This document shows, in pieces, positions 35,069 to 46,195 of a stretch of DNA of 64,000 bases (position 1 is its first letter; every line of letters starts with the position of its first letter). Origin of the DNA: Balamuthia mandrillaris (lineage: Eukaryota > Discosea > Longamoebia > Balamuthiidae); NCBI GenBank assembly GCA_031835245.1, contig JAVKOQ010000035.1, positions 231,965 through 295,964 on the forward strand, in the 5' to 3' direction. The notes under the pieces are model-generated. The model saw nothing but the letters and a program-made list of their open reading frames with translations. It ran no database searches and had not been told where the DNA came from. The position numbers and the translations under genes are program-made.

Positions 35069-37906
35069 ATGAGGTGGAGCACACAACCATCACCACCACC
35101 CACGGCACGTGCCCTTGGCCTGGCGCTTGGCCTGCCAGCAGCAAGGCACCACCATAGCACGGCCAGCAGGCTGCTGCCCCACCCTCGCTGGTGGGGCTCT
35201 CTCCCCAACAACATCCTCTTCGCTGGCAGTAGTGGTCAGAGGCTACCGCTGGCACTGCCCGTGGCGGCCGTGAACTATTGCAGCTGCAGCAGCAGGAGCG
35301 GCGGCGGCGGCAGTAGTAATGGGAATGGCAGCTATTCGCCAAAAGATGACGGTGCAGTGGCACTTTCACAGCAGCGGCCCCACCCGTTATTCACTTTACC
35401 ACCCAACAACGGATTACAAGAAGGACAAGAAGGACGGCCAGACTACTGGCGGCGGCTACGAGTGATAGAGCAAAGGATAAACGGCAAGGGCTTGTCGCTG
35501 TGGTCGGCACGGTCATACTATTACCTGGTGGGCGAGGCGGCCCAACAAGCGGACACCGAGCAGCTCCTCGACATATTGCAGGTTATGCAATACCATTCTG
35601 TGAAGCCCACTGCTGACCTGTTTTGCACGTTCATCTCCAAGTGGATGCACAAGCCCCCTACCAGGGAGGGGGACGAGAACGAGGCCGCAGCAAAGGGGGA
35701 GAGAGAGGTGCCCTTCCCTACGCCGTTTCTGCTTTCGGTGATGAGGAGGTGGGGTATTCACCCTCGTAGCCCACCACACGCTCTCAAGTTTGTAACGGCT
35801 TTGCTGCAAGCTGGAGATGCAGGGACTGCCCTAACCCTCCTCCGCCCATTGCTGGCCGCTGCAAATACTACCACCAACGCCACACAACAAAGCACAGGGA
35901 CAAAGATATGGCAGCAGCACCACTGGCGCGCTTTCTTGCAAGCCTGTAAAGCCAGAATCAAAAGTTGCAAGAGTACGACCAACCGTCAAATGGAAGGAGG
36001 GCCTCAGGACATGGTGGCCACTGCCTTTACCTTGGTTGATATGTTGCTGAATATGGGCCAGCACTCCATTTCGCACAGCACTGCATCCGTTCCCACAGAG
36101 ACCACTAGTAGCACCAATGGCACCACAACAACGCAACTGCAACCTGAAACGCTGCGCAGTTTGTTTGCTGTGTGCGCAGAGGCAGGGGATGTGGATGCCG
36201 CCAACCGGGCCTACAAGATCGCCAAGCAGCAGCAGCACCAATGGGCACAGGGCTATACGGCTGAGTACTTATTGTCCTATCTGAATCTGATATTGTCGGC
36301 GTGTGGTGCAGCCAAGGATGAGGCTGCCGCCGAGCAGGTCATGGGCATGATACAAAAAGAGGGCTTAAAACCTGACCGTTTCACTTGGGGGCTCTATGTG
36401 GAGGCATTGGCTGCTAGTGGCAACGTTAATAAAGCCCTTCACCTGCTGACACAGTTGGAGCATCACCAAGGCATCCGGTTATCTCCATCGGCAATGGTCG
36501 CTCTCTGTACTTTCTGCATACAGGAGCAACGGTGGGAGCAAGCACTTGCCATCCTACACACGCGATTTGGCCGCCTGAATCTACCACAATGCCACAAGCT
36601 CATTTTCTCAAGCCTCCGCCACCAAGCTCCTTTCTTTGCAGCCCTTCTGTTCAAGTACATGAACGAAAACCGAGTGCCCCTAGACCTTTCCACCTTCGTC
36701 CTTCAAATCGAAACATTGTGTCAGCAGCACCAGCAGCAACATCCGCTCCAAACAAACTCTCCCGCATCAGCCCAACTCAATGAAAAATTCATTAGACAAA
36801 TAGCAGACCTCTGCCTAGAGGTAGCACAAGAGCATTGTCTGGATCTGGCGCAAGTGCAGCGAAGCGCACAGAAGGTCTTGTTGTGCAGTCATTCACTGTC
36901 ATTGTGGTTTGCCACACCACAACATGCCATTCTTCTGTTGCAACTCTTCAAGCAGCAACGGCAACAGCAGGGAGAGGGACATGAGGGCGAGGAAAACGAG
37001 CAGGCGAAGGAAGAGAACAGGTTGGCCTACTACCCCTTCCTCCGGCTCTATGGGCACAACAAGCTGGCCGAAGCAGCAGAACAGCTGGTGGAAGAAATGC
37101 GAAAGCAGGGAGTGCCTATTGACGCCCACGCTTACCGCTTACTCTTGCAGAGCTGCGAGAAAGGAGATCATAATAGAGCATTGCGGGGGATGGAAGGCAT
37201 GCTTGCTGATGGCCTACTTCCCGAAAAGCCACATTTCATATCGGCCATACGGGCTTGTGTCAACGCGGACCGCCTACCCACTGCTCTAGCGCTCTGGGAG
37301 CGCATGAAAGGCTCTGAGGATGGACCCTCTGGTGAAGCCTTGGAACCCATTCTGTGCGCCTATGCTGCCCTCCCAGATGGCCTGGAGCGCTGTGCCGCGC
37401 TTCTTCTTCCTGCTGACCCGCCTGCACAACCATCAGGTTCTCGTCTCCATACGCCATTCTTTCTCAGCCCTCTTTGTAGGCAGGCCATACAACAGATATG
37501 CGCCTCTGTAAATGTCCACTCCAATTCCCGTCGCCGCCGCTTAAAGGCCCGCCTCTTATCTTTCTGCAGGCCCGCTTCCCTTCTCACACCTACTGCTCAT
37601 GCCGCCCCAGATCAGAGGAAGCCAAATACCAAAGTCGAGGGGCAGGGCAAGCAACAGGAAAATGGCATGGTGGCCCCCAACTATTACACGAGTGACGCTC
37701 AGTTTGCAGATCATCTGCTCCAAGTGGTTAATCAACACCACGATGTGGAGGAGGCATTTCGCGTGGTGGCAGCCAAGCAAAAGGAACATCCTTTAGGGCA
37801 GCGATCCTTCTGGACACTGTTTAAACTCTGTGGAAAGTATGGAGATATGCAGGAGGGGCGCCGCTTGCGCGACTTGGCCACCCAACACCACCTCCTCCAT
37901 CTCTGA
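35069..37906 (+). CDS. large intronless pentatricopeptide-repeat protein, probably mitochondrial
   Basis: A 945-residue single-exon protein. The N-terminus is Arg/Ala/His-rich without acidic residues for about 90 residues, fitting a mitochondrial presequence, with low-complexity Ser/Gly after it. Helix-turn-helix PPR units are visible: LNLILSACGAAKDEAAAEQV..MGMIQKEGLKPDRFTW (about residues 410-450), KALHLLTQLEHHQGIRLSPS, AEQLVEEMRKQGVPIDAHAY (about 675-695) and LPTALALWERMKGS. PPR proteins bind RNA and act in organelle transcript processing or translation. Lack of introns contrasts with its neighbours and is common for PPR genes. The RNA target is unknown. Confidence 0.88.
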   Translation: MRWSTQPSPPPTARALGLALGLPAARHHHSTASRLLPHPRWWGSLPNNILFAGSSGQRLPLALPVAAVNYCSCSSRSGGGGSSNGNGSYSPKDDGAVALSQQRPHPLFTLPPNNGLQEGQEGRPDYWRRLRVIEQRINGKGLSLWSARSYYYLVGEAAQQADTEQLLDILQVMQYHSVKPTADLFCTFISKWMHKPPTREGDENEAAAKGEREVPFPTPFLLSVMRRWGIHPRSPPHALKFVTALLQAGDAGTALTLLRPLLAAANTTTNATQQSTGTKIWQQHHWRAFLQACKARIKSCKSTTNRQMEGGPQDMVATAFTLVDMLLNMGQHSISHSTASVPTETTSSTNGTTTTQLQPETLRSLFAVCAEAGDVDAANRAYKIAKQQQHQWAQGYTAEYLLSYLNLILSACGAAKDEAAAEQVMGMIQKEGLKPDRFTWGLYVEALAASGNVNKALHLLTQLEHHQGIRLSPSAMVALCTFCIQEQRWEQALAILHTRFGRLNLPQCHKLIFSSLRHQAPFFAALLFKYMNENRVPLDLSTFVLQIETLCQQHQQQHPLQTNSPASAQLNEKFIRQIADLCLEVAQEHCLDLAQVQRSAQKVLLCSHSLSLWFATPQHAILLLQLFKQQRQQQGEGHEGEENEQAKEENRLAYYPFLRLYGHNKLAEAAEQLVEEMRKQGVPIDAHAYRLLLQSCEKGDHNRALRGMEGMLADGLLPEKPHFISAIRACVNADRLPTALALWERMKGSEDGPSGEALEPILCAYAALPDGLERCAALLLPADPPAQPSGSRLHTPFFLSPLCRQAIQQICASVNVHSNSRRRRLKARLLSFCRPASLLTPTAHAAPDQRKPNTKVEGQGKQQENGMVAPNYYTSDAQFADHLLQVVNQHHDVEEAFRVVAAKQKEHPLGQRSFWTLFKLCGKYGDMQEGRRLRDLATQHHLLHL

Positions 37907-37945
37907 ACAAAAAGCAATTGTCTTGAGATAATCCAAACAGAAAAA

Positions 37946-38071
37946 TATCGATATATGTAGACAATAATTACAATATTATGGAATTATCGACTAACTCAAA
38001 TAATACTATTCTGTCCAGGTTATCGTCGACAAAAAAGGATTAGCCATTTTAACCCTGTCGATAGCCTATCG
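37946..38071. promoter_or_regulatory. AT-rich spacer with palindromic motifs
   Basis: Between the PPR stop and the PSMG2 gene. TATCGATA at 37946-37953 and a 13-bp inverted repeat CGATAGCCTATCG at 38059-38071. Either could be a factor site for the downstream gene. No direct support. Confidence 0.25.
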
Positions 38072-38174
38072 CAATAAATGTCTACAAAAACCCCATTTTA
38101 GCCAGGCTTCCTCATTCGCGTCGACAATCAAAGAAAGTTGGTTTGTTTCTGTTTGTCTTCTTCTTTGGCCCACT

Positions 38175-39339
38175 ATGCAGCCCTCCTCCCTCCAGTTCCT
38201 CCTCCTCCTCTCGCTTTGTGAGCGATAGCCAACAGGAAGTGAGCTTTAAGGGCCACACAGTGGTCCTACCAACTCTTTCTATCGGCCACGTTGGTCAACT
38301 TGCAGTGGATTTACTTGTGGCTTCCAACCGGTTACCGCGGGTGGGCTTTTTGGAAGATGAGAACTTGCTCTCACTGGTTGGTAACGATGCCTACCGGCTC
38401 ACTGCCTCACACTCTTCTCCATCAGGGAGCTTGTCCACGAATTTTGAAGGTAGGCACTTGAGTGTGACTACTTGTGCAACAACAGTCGTTAACAGGCAGC
38501 TTTTCTCTCTTGCAAGTGTTTCAAGATGAGAACAACAAGGTAACCTATTGCCAGCAACGGGCTCCTGTTATCAAGGTAGCGAGAAACCTCTCACCTCCGT
38601 CCTCTTTCTTCACTATCATTATTATGATGATGAACCCTGACTGCTGCTGCACAACGACACCGTAGAACCACAACCACTTGTTCGTGCGCAACCTAGTCAG
38701 TTGGCTGGTGCAGGCCCGTTTCCAGCAAGTGGTAGTGCTGGCTAGTGTGGACTCAGCCCGGCGTGTAAGTCTCCAGCAGTTTCAATTGCAACCGCAGCCA
38801 AGTGCTGGGTTCGGGTGTGTCCCATCATCATCAGTGACAGCATGCTTTCTCGCTACCAACAACTAACTGGCAAAACCAACAACAAACCAAAGGCATGAGG
38901 AGGTGCAGCAACCATTTCTAACACGCTATTTGACCACAACTCCTGCCACTGCCACTGTTACAGCTAACCTACCCAGTAAGGAAGAGGGCTGGTGGCCCTT
39001 CGAGGAGGGCACCTTTGATCACTGCTTCAAGACCACTAGCTTCACCTCCCTCCTCATAAAGGAGTGCCACGCGGCAGGCCTTCCTGTCCTCCTCCTCGCC
39101 ATATTTTGTGGAGAGGGCATGACAGTTCCGTATGGTATAAAGCTGGCAGAGGGTGCCCTGTCCTCCCTCTCTTCTGGCCAACGTGCCACTGGCGGTACGT
39201 GGTTCTCTCTCTCCCCCTCCCCAAAACTGTCTGACTCGTTTCTGCAGAAGGGCAAACACAGTGTAACTGGTCAATGCCACTGTCTTGGACGGAGTTATTG
39301 GCAAGTGAAGAAGCAACAACAGCGTTGTTGTATGGCTAG
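38175..39339 (+). CDS. PSMG2: proteasome assembly chaperone 2 (spliced; start unresolved)
   Basis: PAC2 pairs with PAC1 to assemble the 20S alpha ring. The first coding exon gives VVLPTLSIGHVGQLAVDLL and VGFLEDENLLSLVGNDAY, the family signature, up to 38449. Later exons give VFQDENNKVTYCQQRAPVIK, FVRNLVSWLVQARFQQVVVL and, near the end, LLLAIFCGEGMTVPYG. The last exon ends CNWSMPLSWTELL...LLYG with TAG at 39337-39339. The ATG at 38175 is not in frame with the conserved segment without a further splice, so the true 5' end may include a small unseen exon. It is convergent with UBE3A. Confidence 0.88.
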
Positions 39340-39459
39340 AAACATGTTTTTTTTTGAGTGCTATATGTGCCCAAGAGAGGGATGATGTGTGTGAAAGTAA
39401 CTGGAATGGAGGGATGGTTGCATAATGCCTGCCGTGAAGCTCCTCTTCACCACATCTTT

Positions 39460-40718
39460 TCAAAGCATACCAAATCCTAATAATAGTGGTGATGGTGAAG
39501 ACGGAGGGAATATTAGCCAAAATTAGGTATTAAACCAGAACAGTTAAGCCAATGGTCGTAGCAAAGCTTACCTTCGGCGTTGTTAACGGCAGCGAGAAGG
39601 CGCTGCCTCAAAATTTCCTTGCTGCTGTATTCCGGAAGGAGAAGGTGGTTGAAGCAGGTATGTGCTTGGGGCAGCCTGCAATCATGAAATGTAACGTTAG
39701 GCAAGGAAAAGGTTAACGAGCGTGAGAAGTAGAAGATAGTACCGATCGTCATCATTCCCATGCCGGGCAATTATAAATTGAAGTTTACCAAGACCACCAA
39801 TAGGAGCGCGGTCGCTCCCTGTGCTAAAGAAAAGTAATTTTTTCTTTTGCTCCAAGGTAAAGCTATGTACAATCTCCCAGAAGTTTCTTTGCCAAGACGC
39901 CGCAATAAGTGTAAGAATACCACAACAATGAAGCGAGGTGAAGGAAAACGCACTTAATTACAGGATGGTCTGGATGATACCCACTGTCATATGAAGTCAC
40001 TTTCTCTAATTCCTCAAAGTCCAGGACGGGACTGCCGCAAATGAGAAGCTCCAACTCTTCAGCCCTGAACAACTGGGGTGTGGAGGAAAGCTTAGCCAAC
40101 AATCAAGCGTAAGCATGGATATAAATAAATACCTTAAATCCAGGACTCATGCAAACTGTTTGAAAACCTTTGATAAAGGATTGGAACTGTCTTTCTACAG
40201 AGCGCTTCAAAAGGTACTCAATGTACAAGTTAACGTACTCTGTTCCCCACGCGTTGTCAGTAAAACTGCTAGGAAAACCATACTCTCAAGACAACAGCCG
40301 GAGGTTCAAAAATAACCAAATTATCAATACCTTCGCGATTTGCGTTTGTGACGGGAATGTTTTCTCCATCAGGTTTTAAATCGTAAGTTTTGCGCTCGCC
40401 AAATACCTCATACGTGATCTGGAAATTCATTGCAAAAACATCCTCGACGTCGTCACCAGGATATTCGAGAAGTTTCCGCAGCCCGTGTGCCAAACCCTGT
40501 CCCTCTATTCTGTCAGAAATAGTGGCTGGAAAGATGCTGGCTTAGTTGGAATTACTTATACGTACAGGATTAATGCCAGCGAGGTCATCCATGGTAGGAG
40601 TGTGGTCATCACACAACTTTTTGTAGATGATAAAAGGAAAATGAACATCCAAAATTACTCCATTGTATATGGCTAGTCCCAAAATCTTTTTCAAAATAAG
40701 TACGGGCAGTAATGAGAG

Positions 40719-40758
<40 letters not shown>

Positions 40759-42992
40759 TACAATCCCGATGAGCTCAAACTCCAGAAAGTCAGTAGAGTT
40801 ACTGTTAAACCAGTAAACTCTTGTATCTTCGTTGTACGTGAACATGCCTATGAAATGTGTGAGAAGGGTTTAAAAAGGAGCAAAGATCTTATTTACAAAC
40901 CATATTTGGGGTCAAATATCTCACGCAATATCAACTGGAAAAATTCCTTTTGTACACCACCTTCGTCAATAGCTTCTTCACCAACAAAGTGGACTCTTAA
41001 TTCTTTCTTAAGATCTGCAGGATCATGCCGACTAATCTGCACTCGGACCATTAACAACGCAGAAGACTAAAGAGGATAAAAGGATAGGAACGAACCTCTG
41101 AAAGAGAGTCTTGTATCAGGTTCTCTCTTCTTATTTTAAATACAAGAGCAGGAGCAGAGAGAACGTTCATAAAAACGGTTTGGCGGAATGCTTCCTGTAG
41201 TAGCATCAATGTTTAAATTAAGTTGCATGGCTTTACTCCCTTCTCCCTCTCTCTCTCTCTTTCTCTCTCTCTCATCCCTCATTTCGTTCCAAAGGGAGGT
41301 ACCCGTCTAAGCAGTTGCTGTTCCACTAGTGATTCTAGTTGCAGAATCTTACTTTTTGTGTCCGGGTTCAAAACAAAAGGATAGTCGCAGAAAGAAAACC
41401 TTTAAAGGAGGGTTTGGTTAGCTGTCTAACTGACATCAAAGGATTATTTAAAACTTACCCTGTCTGATTTCTCCAGTTCGAAAAGTCGTCCTTCAAGTCC
41501 TTTATTTCCATGCGTTCATTTACCAAATCGTTGTAGAACTCATTATATGGAATTGTCTTTCCTTCTTCAGAAGCAGCGTCTAGAAAAGAAAAGCATTAAT
41601 TTGTTGAAGGGAGAGGGAGAAAGGGAGGGAAATTACATAGTAAGGACAGAACACGGGTGGCGGCAGGGATATACAAATCTTCTTGGAGAGAAGGAATGAA
41701 AGGAGGTTGTAAAATACGAAAGGTAATGTACTGTTGGACCATAACTAATACTGTACGTAAATGGTCCACTGTAAAACTGTGCATGATAAATACGCTTAAT
41801 AAATAAGGAAGAAGAAAACGGGTGTAAGGAGGGATAAAACGTTACTTCTTCCACCAATTTACTAAGATATCACGAGAATGAGCGGGCATTGCTCCAACAC
41901 ACAGAAAAAGTGGACCAAGGATAGATTTGTGATAATCGGGATTCATCAACAACGGATTCTGCAAAAAGGCTCACTACTGATCAACATATGGAAGAAAGGG
42001 AGAGGACGGGCGGGAAGGTACCTCCAACACTATAAACAGGGGCCGCAGCGATTCCGCGGTAACAAGCCGAGGTGCGGATATTTTCATATTTCCCAAAAGC
42101 CGCTCTTGTGCGCCCATTAAAATATTCAACACACTGGAGTTTGGCTAGCAGAAATATAGACGGTCAGCACAAGTAAATAGAGAGGAGAGTTGAGGAGGGC
42201 AGAACCAGTGCTTGAATAAGTTGATAAAACTCAGCAATTGCTTCAAAGTTGAGGTTGGATGTTTCTTCGGTTGGGGGGCTTCCGTTCAACTTCAAGGATG
42301 CACACTATGAGTGAATGTACAGAAACAAATAGAAGCCAATGGAAGTAAGGTGCCTTACCAAAAAGCTAAAACCTAAGGACTCGGGAGTGGAAAACCTGGA
42401 GCCCAACAAGCGTATAAGTGGCGTATAGTTGCTGCTGATCTTAGCTTCTTCAACGAGAGCCCTGATTTCCTCCAAGTCAAGTGTAGGAATATCGGAGGCC
42501 ATCGCAGTTGGCGCAGGTGTGGCGCTGGCTTTTGGCGTGAACGTAGAAGTGGAAGTGGGTGTCGACGAAGGAGCTGGCGTAGGAGTGGTTGTTCTGCAAA
42601 GGTGCTGTTGGGTGCGGGCCAAGGACAGCGCCAGAGCAGCAGCGTCATTTGGTGATTTCTTGTTGCCAGCTGGGGAGTGCAAAACACAAAGAAAAAAAAA
42701 GAGACAAAGTAAGATCTTGCCTAACAAGAAGGACTTCGAGGAAGCAGCAGTAACACTCACCTGAGGCACAGTAAGGATTCATGCAACGAGGGTCGCCACA
42801 ACCTAGTGTCAACTGATGAAAGTATCTAAGTTTGTTAAGGGGTCAGTTCGTGTTAAAGGGTGTGAAATGAAATTGAATGTCCTCCTCCTCTCTTGTGTGA
42901 GAAGCGAAGAAGGCCAGTATTTACCTGGTAACATTGGCACGGAAGATTTCTTGAGGAGAACTGCCTGTGGAGCTTGGGGTCTCGAGGTCCAT
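39460..42992 (-). CDS. UBE3A: UBE3A/E6AP-type HECT E3 ubiquitin ligase with AZUL zinc finger (spliced)
   Basis: Transfers ubiquitin through a C-terminal HECT cysteine. Exon 1 (from 42992, MDLETPSS) joins in phase to [21 protein letters not shown], a clear AZUL zinc finger. Next come a Pro/Thr-rich linker and [16 protein letters not shown]. The HECT domain shows [64 protein letters not shown] and the catalytic [18 protein letters not shown] final intron joins NNAEG to FGML with TGA at 39460-39462. In animals AZUL binds the proteasome subunit PSMD4. At least twelve exons; not every internal splice was resolved. Confidence 0.95.
40719..40756 (-). repeat. (GA)n repeat in a UBE3A intron
   Basis: GA run on the plus strand, CT on the UBE3A sense strand. 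Confidence 0.85.
41244..41275 (-). repeat. (CT)n repeat within UBE3A, reversed polarity
   Basis: CT run on the plus strand inside a minus-strand gene, so purine on the sense strand. One of two exceptions to the usual polarity. Confidence 0.85.
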
Positions 42993-43368
42993 GCCCTCTG
43001 ACCGTGGGTTTGACTGCTGCATAGCGCCTGACCACAAACGTTGCAACTGACCAAGCAACCAAGCAACCAAGCAACCAACCAGCCACCCAGGGTAGCTGCC
43101 ACCTTGCTGCTGCTCCTCTTTTCGCTTTCCTCTCTGGCCTCTGGTGGTGGCCGCGTTGCTTGCTTGGGTTGGGTTGGGGTAAAGGGGGGCGGCGGCGCGC
43201 GGATAGAGCAAAACACAATTACCCCTCATGTAATCGATCGTAAGATTTCCTTTTTGTCTGAATGCCCATTGGTTGGTCGGAATAGAAAAAACAAGAAAGA
43301 AAGAAAACAGAACACCAACCACACCAACAAGGAGAGCGGCAAACAGCTCACACACAACAACCCTTATT
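42993..43368. promoter_or_regulatory. divergent UBE3A/EXOSC9 promoter region
   Basis: 376 bp between start codons, with a short CCAAGCAA tandem repeat at 43051-43080. CCAAT-like motifs appear in this repeat only in degenerate form. Confidence 0.4.
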
Positions 43369-44924
43369 ATGAGCGGAGTAGCAAGCGGTGGTGTTGGTGC
43401 GGCGAGCGTCAGCGGTGGCGGCACAAGTGGTGGCAGTTTAGTGAGTCGCGCAAAAGAGCTGAGCGCCAACGAAAGAGACTTCATTCTTACCTCGCTACTT
43501 GAAAGCAGGCGGGTAGATGGGAGAGGCCTTTTTGACTTTAGGGCATTGCGGCTTACGTTCGGGCACGAGCCTGGACATTGTCAGCTTCAGTTAGGGCAAA
43601 CACGGTAGATATCTCCCTCTCTCCTCTCTCTCTTGCTCCCTCTCACACCTGGCCTTCGCGACATCACCTGCACTAGTATTTATGTAGTAGTATCTTGTCA
43701 AGTGGTTGAGCCCTACGCAGACCGCCCAACGGAAGGCTTCTTTCACTTCAACACTGAATTCTCGCCGATGGCAGATCCTCTTTTTGAGGGGGGAAGGTCT
43801 CCTTTTTTGTTTTGTCGCTCCACGTTTTGCCTCACCAACGGTAAGACTTGGCTAATAATAACAAACCCAACAGACCATCGGAAGGAGCCATAGAACTGGG
43901 CCGCATTGTGGAAAGGGGTTTGCGGGAGAGTAGAGCAATAGATACAGAGGCGCTTTGTATTAAGGCCGGAGAGAGTGTTTGGGCCATTCGTTGTGATATT
44001 CATGTGTTGGACAACGGTGGAAACCTTATTGACAGTGCCAGCATCGCCACCATGGCTGCCCTCCTCCACTTTCGCCGCCCTGACGTTACCATTGATGGAG
44101 ACAACGTGATTGTGGTGCGTGCTACCATTACCACAACCACTTTGATCCCTTTCTCTGTTTCTTTGCTTATACTGTTTTGTTTGTTTTGCTACTGTTCCCA
44201 GCATCCATTTAGCGAGCGGGAGCCCGTGCCACTGAGCATTCACCATGTCCCGATATGCGTGACGTTTGGTTTTTTTCAGCAAGGGCAATACCTGGTGGTT
44301 GATCCTTCCTGGAAAGAAGAACAAGTGATGGAGGGCAGAATGACCGTCATACTTAACACTCACAAGGAGATATGTGGCGTACAAAAGGGAGGTGGGACTC
44401 CCTTGGATCTTGATACGATCCTCCGATGCAACAACATTGCCGCTGTAAAGGTTGCCGAGCTTTCCAGTGCCATCGAGCGAGCAATGGCAACTGCAGCCAT
44501 TGGTAAGCTCGCTACCTCTACAGAACCAACAGCCCCTCTACAGTACATCGCTGCCCATGAATACACTCCTATCCCTCTCCCTCAGGAGCAGCAGCAGGAA
44601 TCGCTGCCCCGTGTAGCTGAAGAGCTGATGCTTTGCGAAGAACACCAAACAAATCAACGGAGGAAGGACCTGCAAGAGGAACAGGAGGAAGAGGAAGAGG
44701 AAGAGGAAGAGGAAGAGGAAGAGGAAGAGGAAGAGGAAGAGGAAGATGAGGAAGAAAGAACCTCCAAGCTACAGACGTCTCACTTTTCAATTGGAGAGGG
44801 AGGACAGTCGCAATGGGAATCACCTCGCCACGAACATTCCCTAGATGATGCTGTAAGTTCAGACAGTGAGGAAGAAAGTGTAGAGGTGCTTGTCTTGGGA
44901 GAGAAAAGAGCTGATGGTCGGTAG
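43369..44924 (+). CDS. EXOSC9: exosome subunit Rrp45/EXOSC9 (spliced)
   Basis: RNase PH-like ring subunit of the RNA exosome, which degrades and processes RNA in nucleus and cytosol. The N-terminus is Gly/Ser-rich, then SANERDFILTSLLESRRVDGRG, a family hallmark, in exon 1. Later exons give FHFNTEFSPMADPLFEGG, IELGRIVERGLRESRAIDTEALCI, VWAIRCDIHVLDNGGNLIDSAS and PICVTFGFF. An acidic tail follows with about 20 consecutive Glu codons (GAGGAA repeat, 44684-44746). Ring subunits of this type are catalytically inactive in most eukaryotes. Stop TAG at 44922-44924. Confidence 0.95.
44684..44746 (+). repeat. (GAGGAA)n coding repeat, poly-Glu in EXOSC9
   Basis: Near-perfect hexanucleotide repeat translated as a Glu run. 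Confidence 0.9.
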
Positions 44925-45129
44925 GCATTTAACTCCTCTCGCTTTCATAACCTGTTTAAAAAACATATCCCCTTGGATGCAACAACATCTGCTCTCTGCT
45001 CTCCCTCTCGCCCACAGAAGTGGGGAACGAAGTAATGCATAACTGTGCAATGTAACATGACATAAGGCGTACAATAAGGGAAAATAGTTTGGTGGGAGGT
45101 GAGGCCTTGCTCGTGCTTCACGATTTTGA

Positions 45130-45837
45130 TTAGTCGGAGCCTTCGTCCTCTTCCTCCTCATCTTCGGGGATGTCATAAGCAACTACAATAAGGCTAGCTG
45201 TGAGCAAGAGGAGCGATCGCAATGAAAAAAAAAACCAAAGAAAGAGCGTACTGGTGGACACTGGCTGAACAAGATTGGCAATGCTAGAATTTTTGGCAAG
45301 ACTGACTGGCCTCTTCTCCTCCTTATTTAAGATATTGACATCAGCGCCAGCAGCCAAGAGAGCTTTGACAACTTCCTCGCTTCCTTTCCAAACAGCCTTT
45401 GGCGTTCAAGGAGAGCAGTCAGGTTAGGGTGATTGTTGCAAAGGGGCCGTTGACATGGCACACCGCAGGGAGAAGGGCCAACTGCGCCACTTGCTGCTCT
45501 TACCTTATGCAACGGAGTGTCCCCCAGTTTATTGGTGGCGTTGACCTGAATCTTGGGGTGAGCCAGAAGAGTCTTGACGGCTGTTTCAAAATGTTGCCAA
45601 TTTTAGGGACAAAGTTCCATCAAGAGGAGGGGAAGGGAGGACAGAGAGCAAGAGAGAACCATCGAGGTGACCACCGGCGGAAGCGTAGTGTAAGGCTGTG
45701 TTACCCAGAGCGGCATCTTGTTGGTTGACATCGACAGCTGTCTTGCTTAGCTCTGCCAAGTCATCGGCGTAACCGGCTTTTGCGGCTTGGAAAAGAGCGT
45801 CGGTGAGAGAGGTGGAAGGAGCTTCAGCCTGCTGCAT
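45130..45837 (-). CDS. small ankyrin-repeat protein (spliced)
   Basis: Short protein of about 165 residues. The start MQQAEAPS leads to LFQAAKAGYADDLAEL and an ankyrin repeat (GNTALHYASAGGHLD). The next exon carries KLGDTPLHKAVWKG and VKALLAAGADVNILNKEEKRPVSLA. The final exon ends in an acidic tail (YDIPEDEEEEDEGSD). Ankyrin proteins of this size act as protein-binding modules. The partner is unknown. Introns are short; one holds a GA-rich stretch. It diverges from the C2-ankyrin gene 358 bp away. Confidence 0.85.
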
Positions 45838-46195
45838 TTACTGGAGGAAGGGGGGCTTGGTGGTTTGCGGTATGCGGGGGGGTGGTGGTGTTTGCGCGGG
45901 GTGGTGGAACAAAAAACCCGAAGCCCTGCTCACGAACCACAATGTTTTATTTCATATTAACCCATGAATTGAATAGGGGAAAATTTTGTCCAAAAGGCTT
46001 ACTCCCAATATAAGTTTGCTGTGGGCAATTGCAGCTGTTAAGAGAATCCTGGGCAAAGACCGAGGGGTCATGCGGTGCTCTCCGCCGTTTCGTCCAACTC
46101 CATCGAGGAGGACTTCCAGGCAAAAACTTGTCTCTGGGCCTTAGCCAAGCCCTCAGCTAAACGGCCACAGGTCGTTATCACTGCATTATAATGTG
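45838..46195. promoter_or_regulatory. divergent promoter between the ankyrin genes
   Basis: 358 bp, containing a G-rich run (about 45840-45900). No specific site recognised. Confidence 0.35.
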
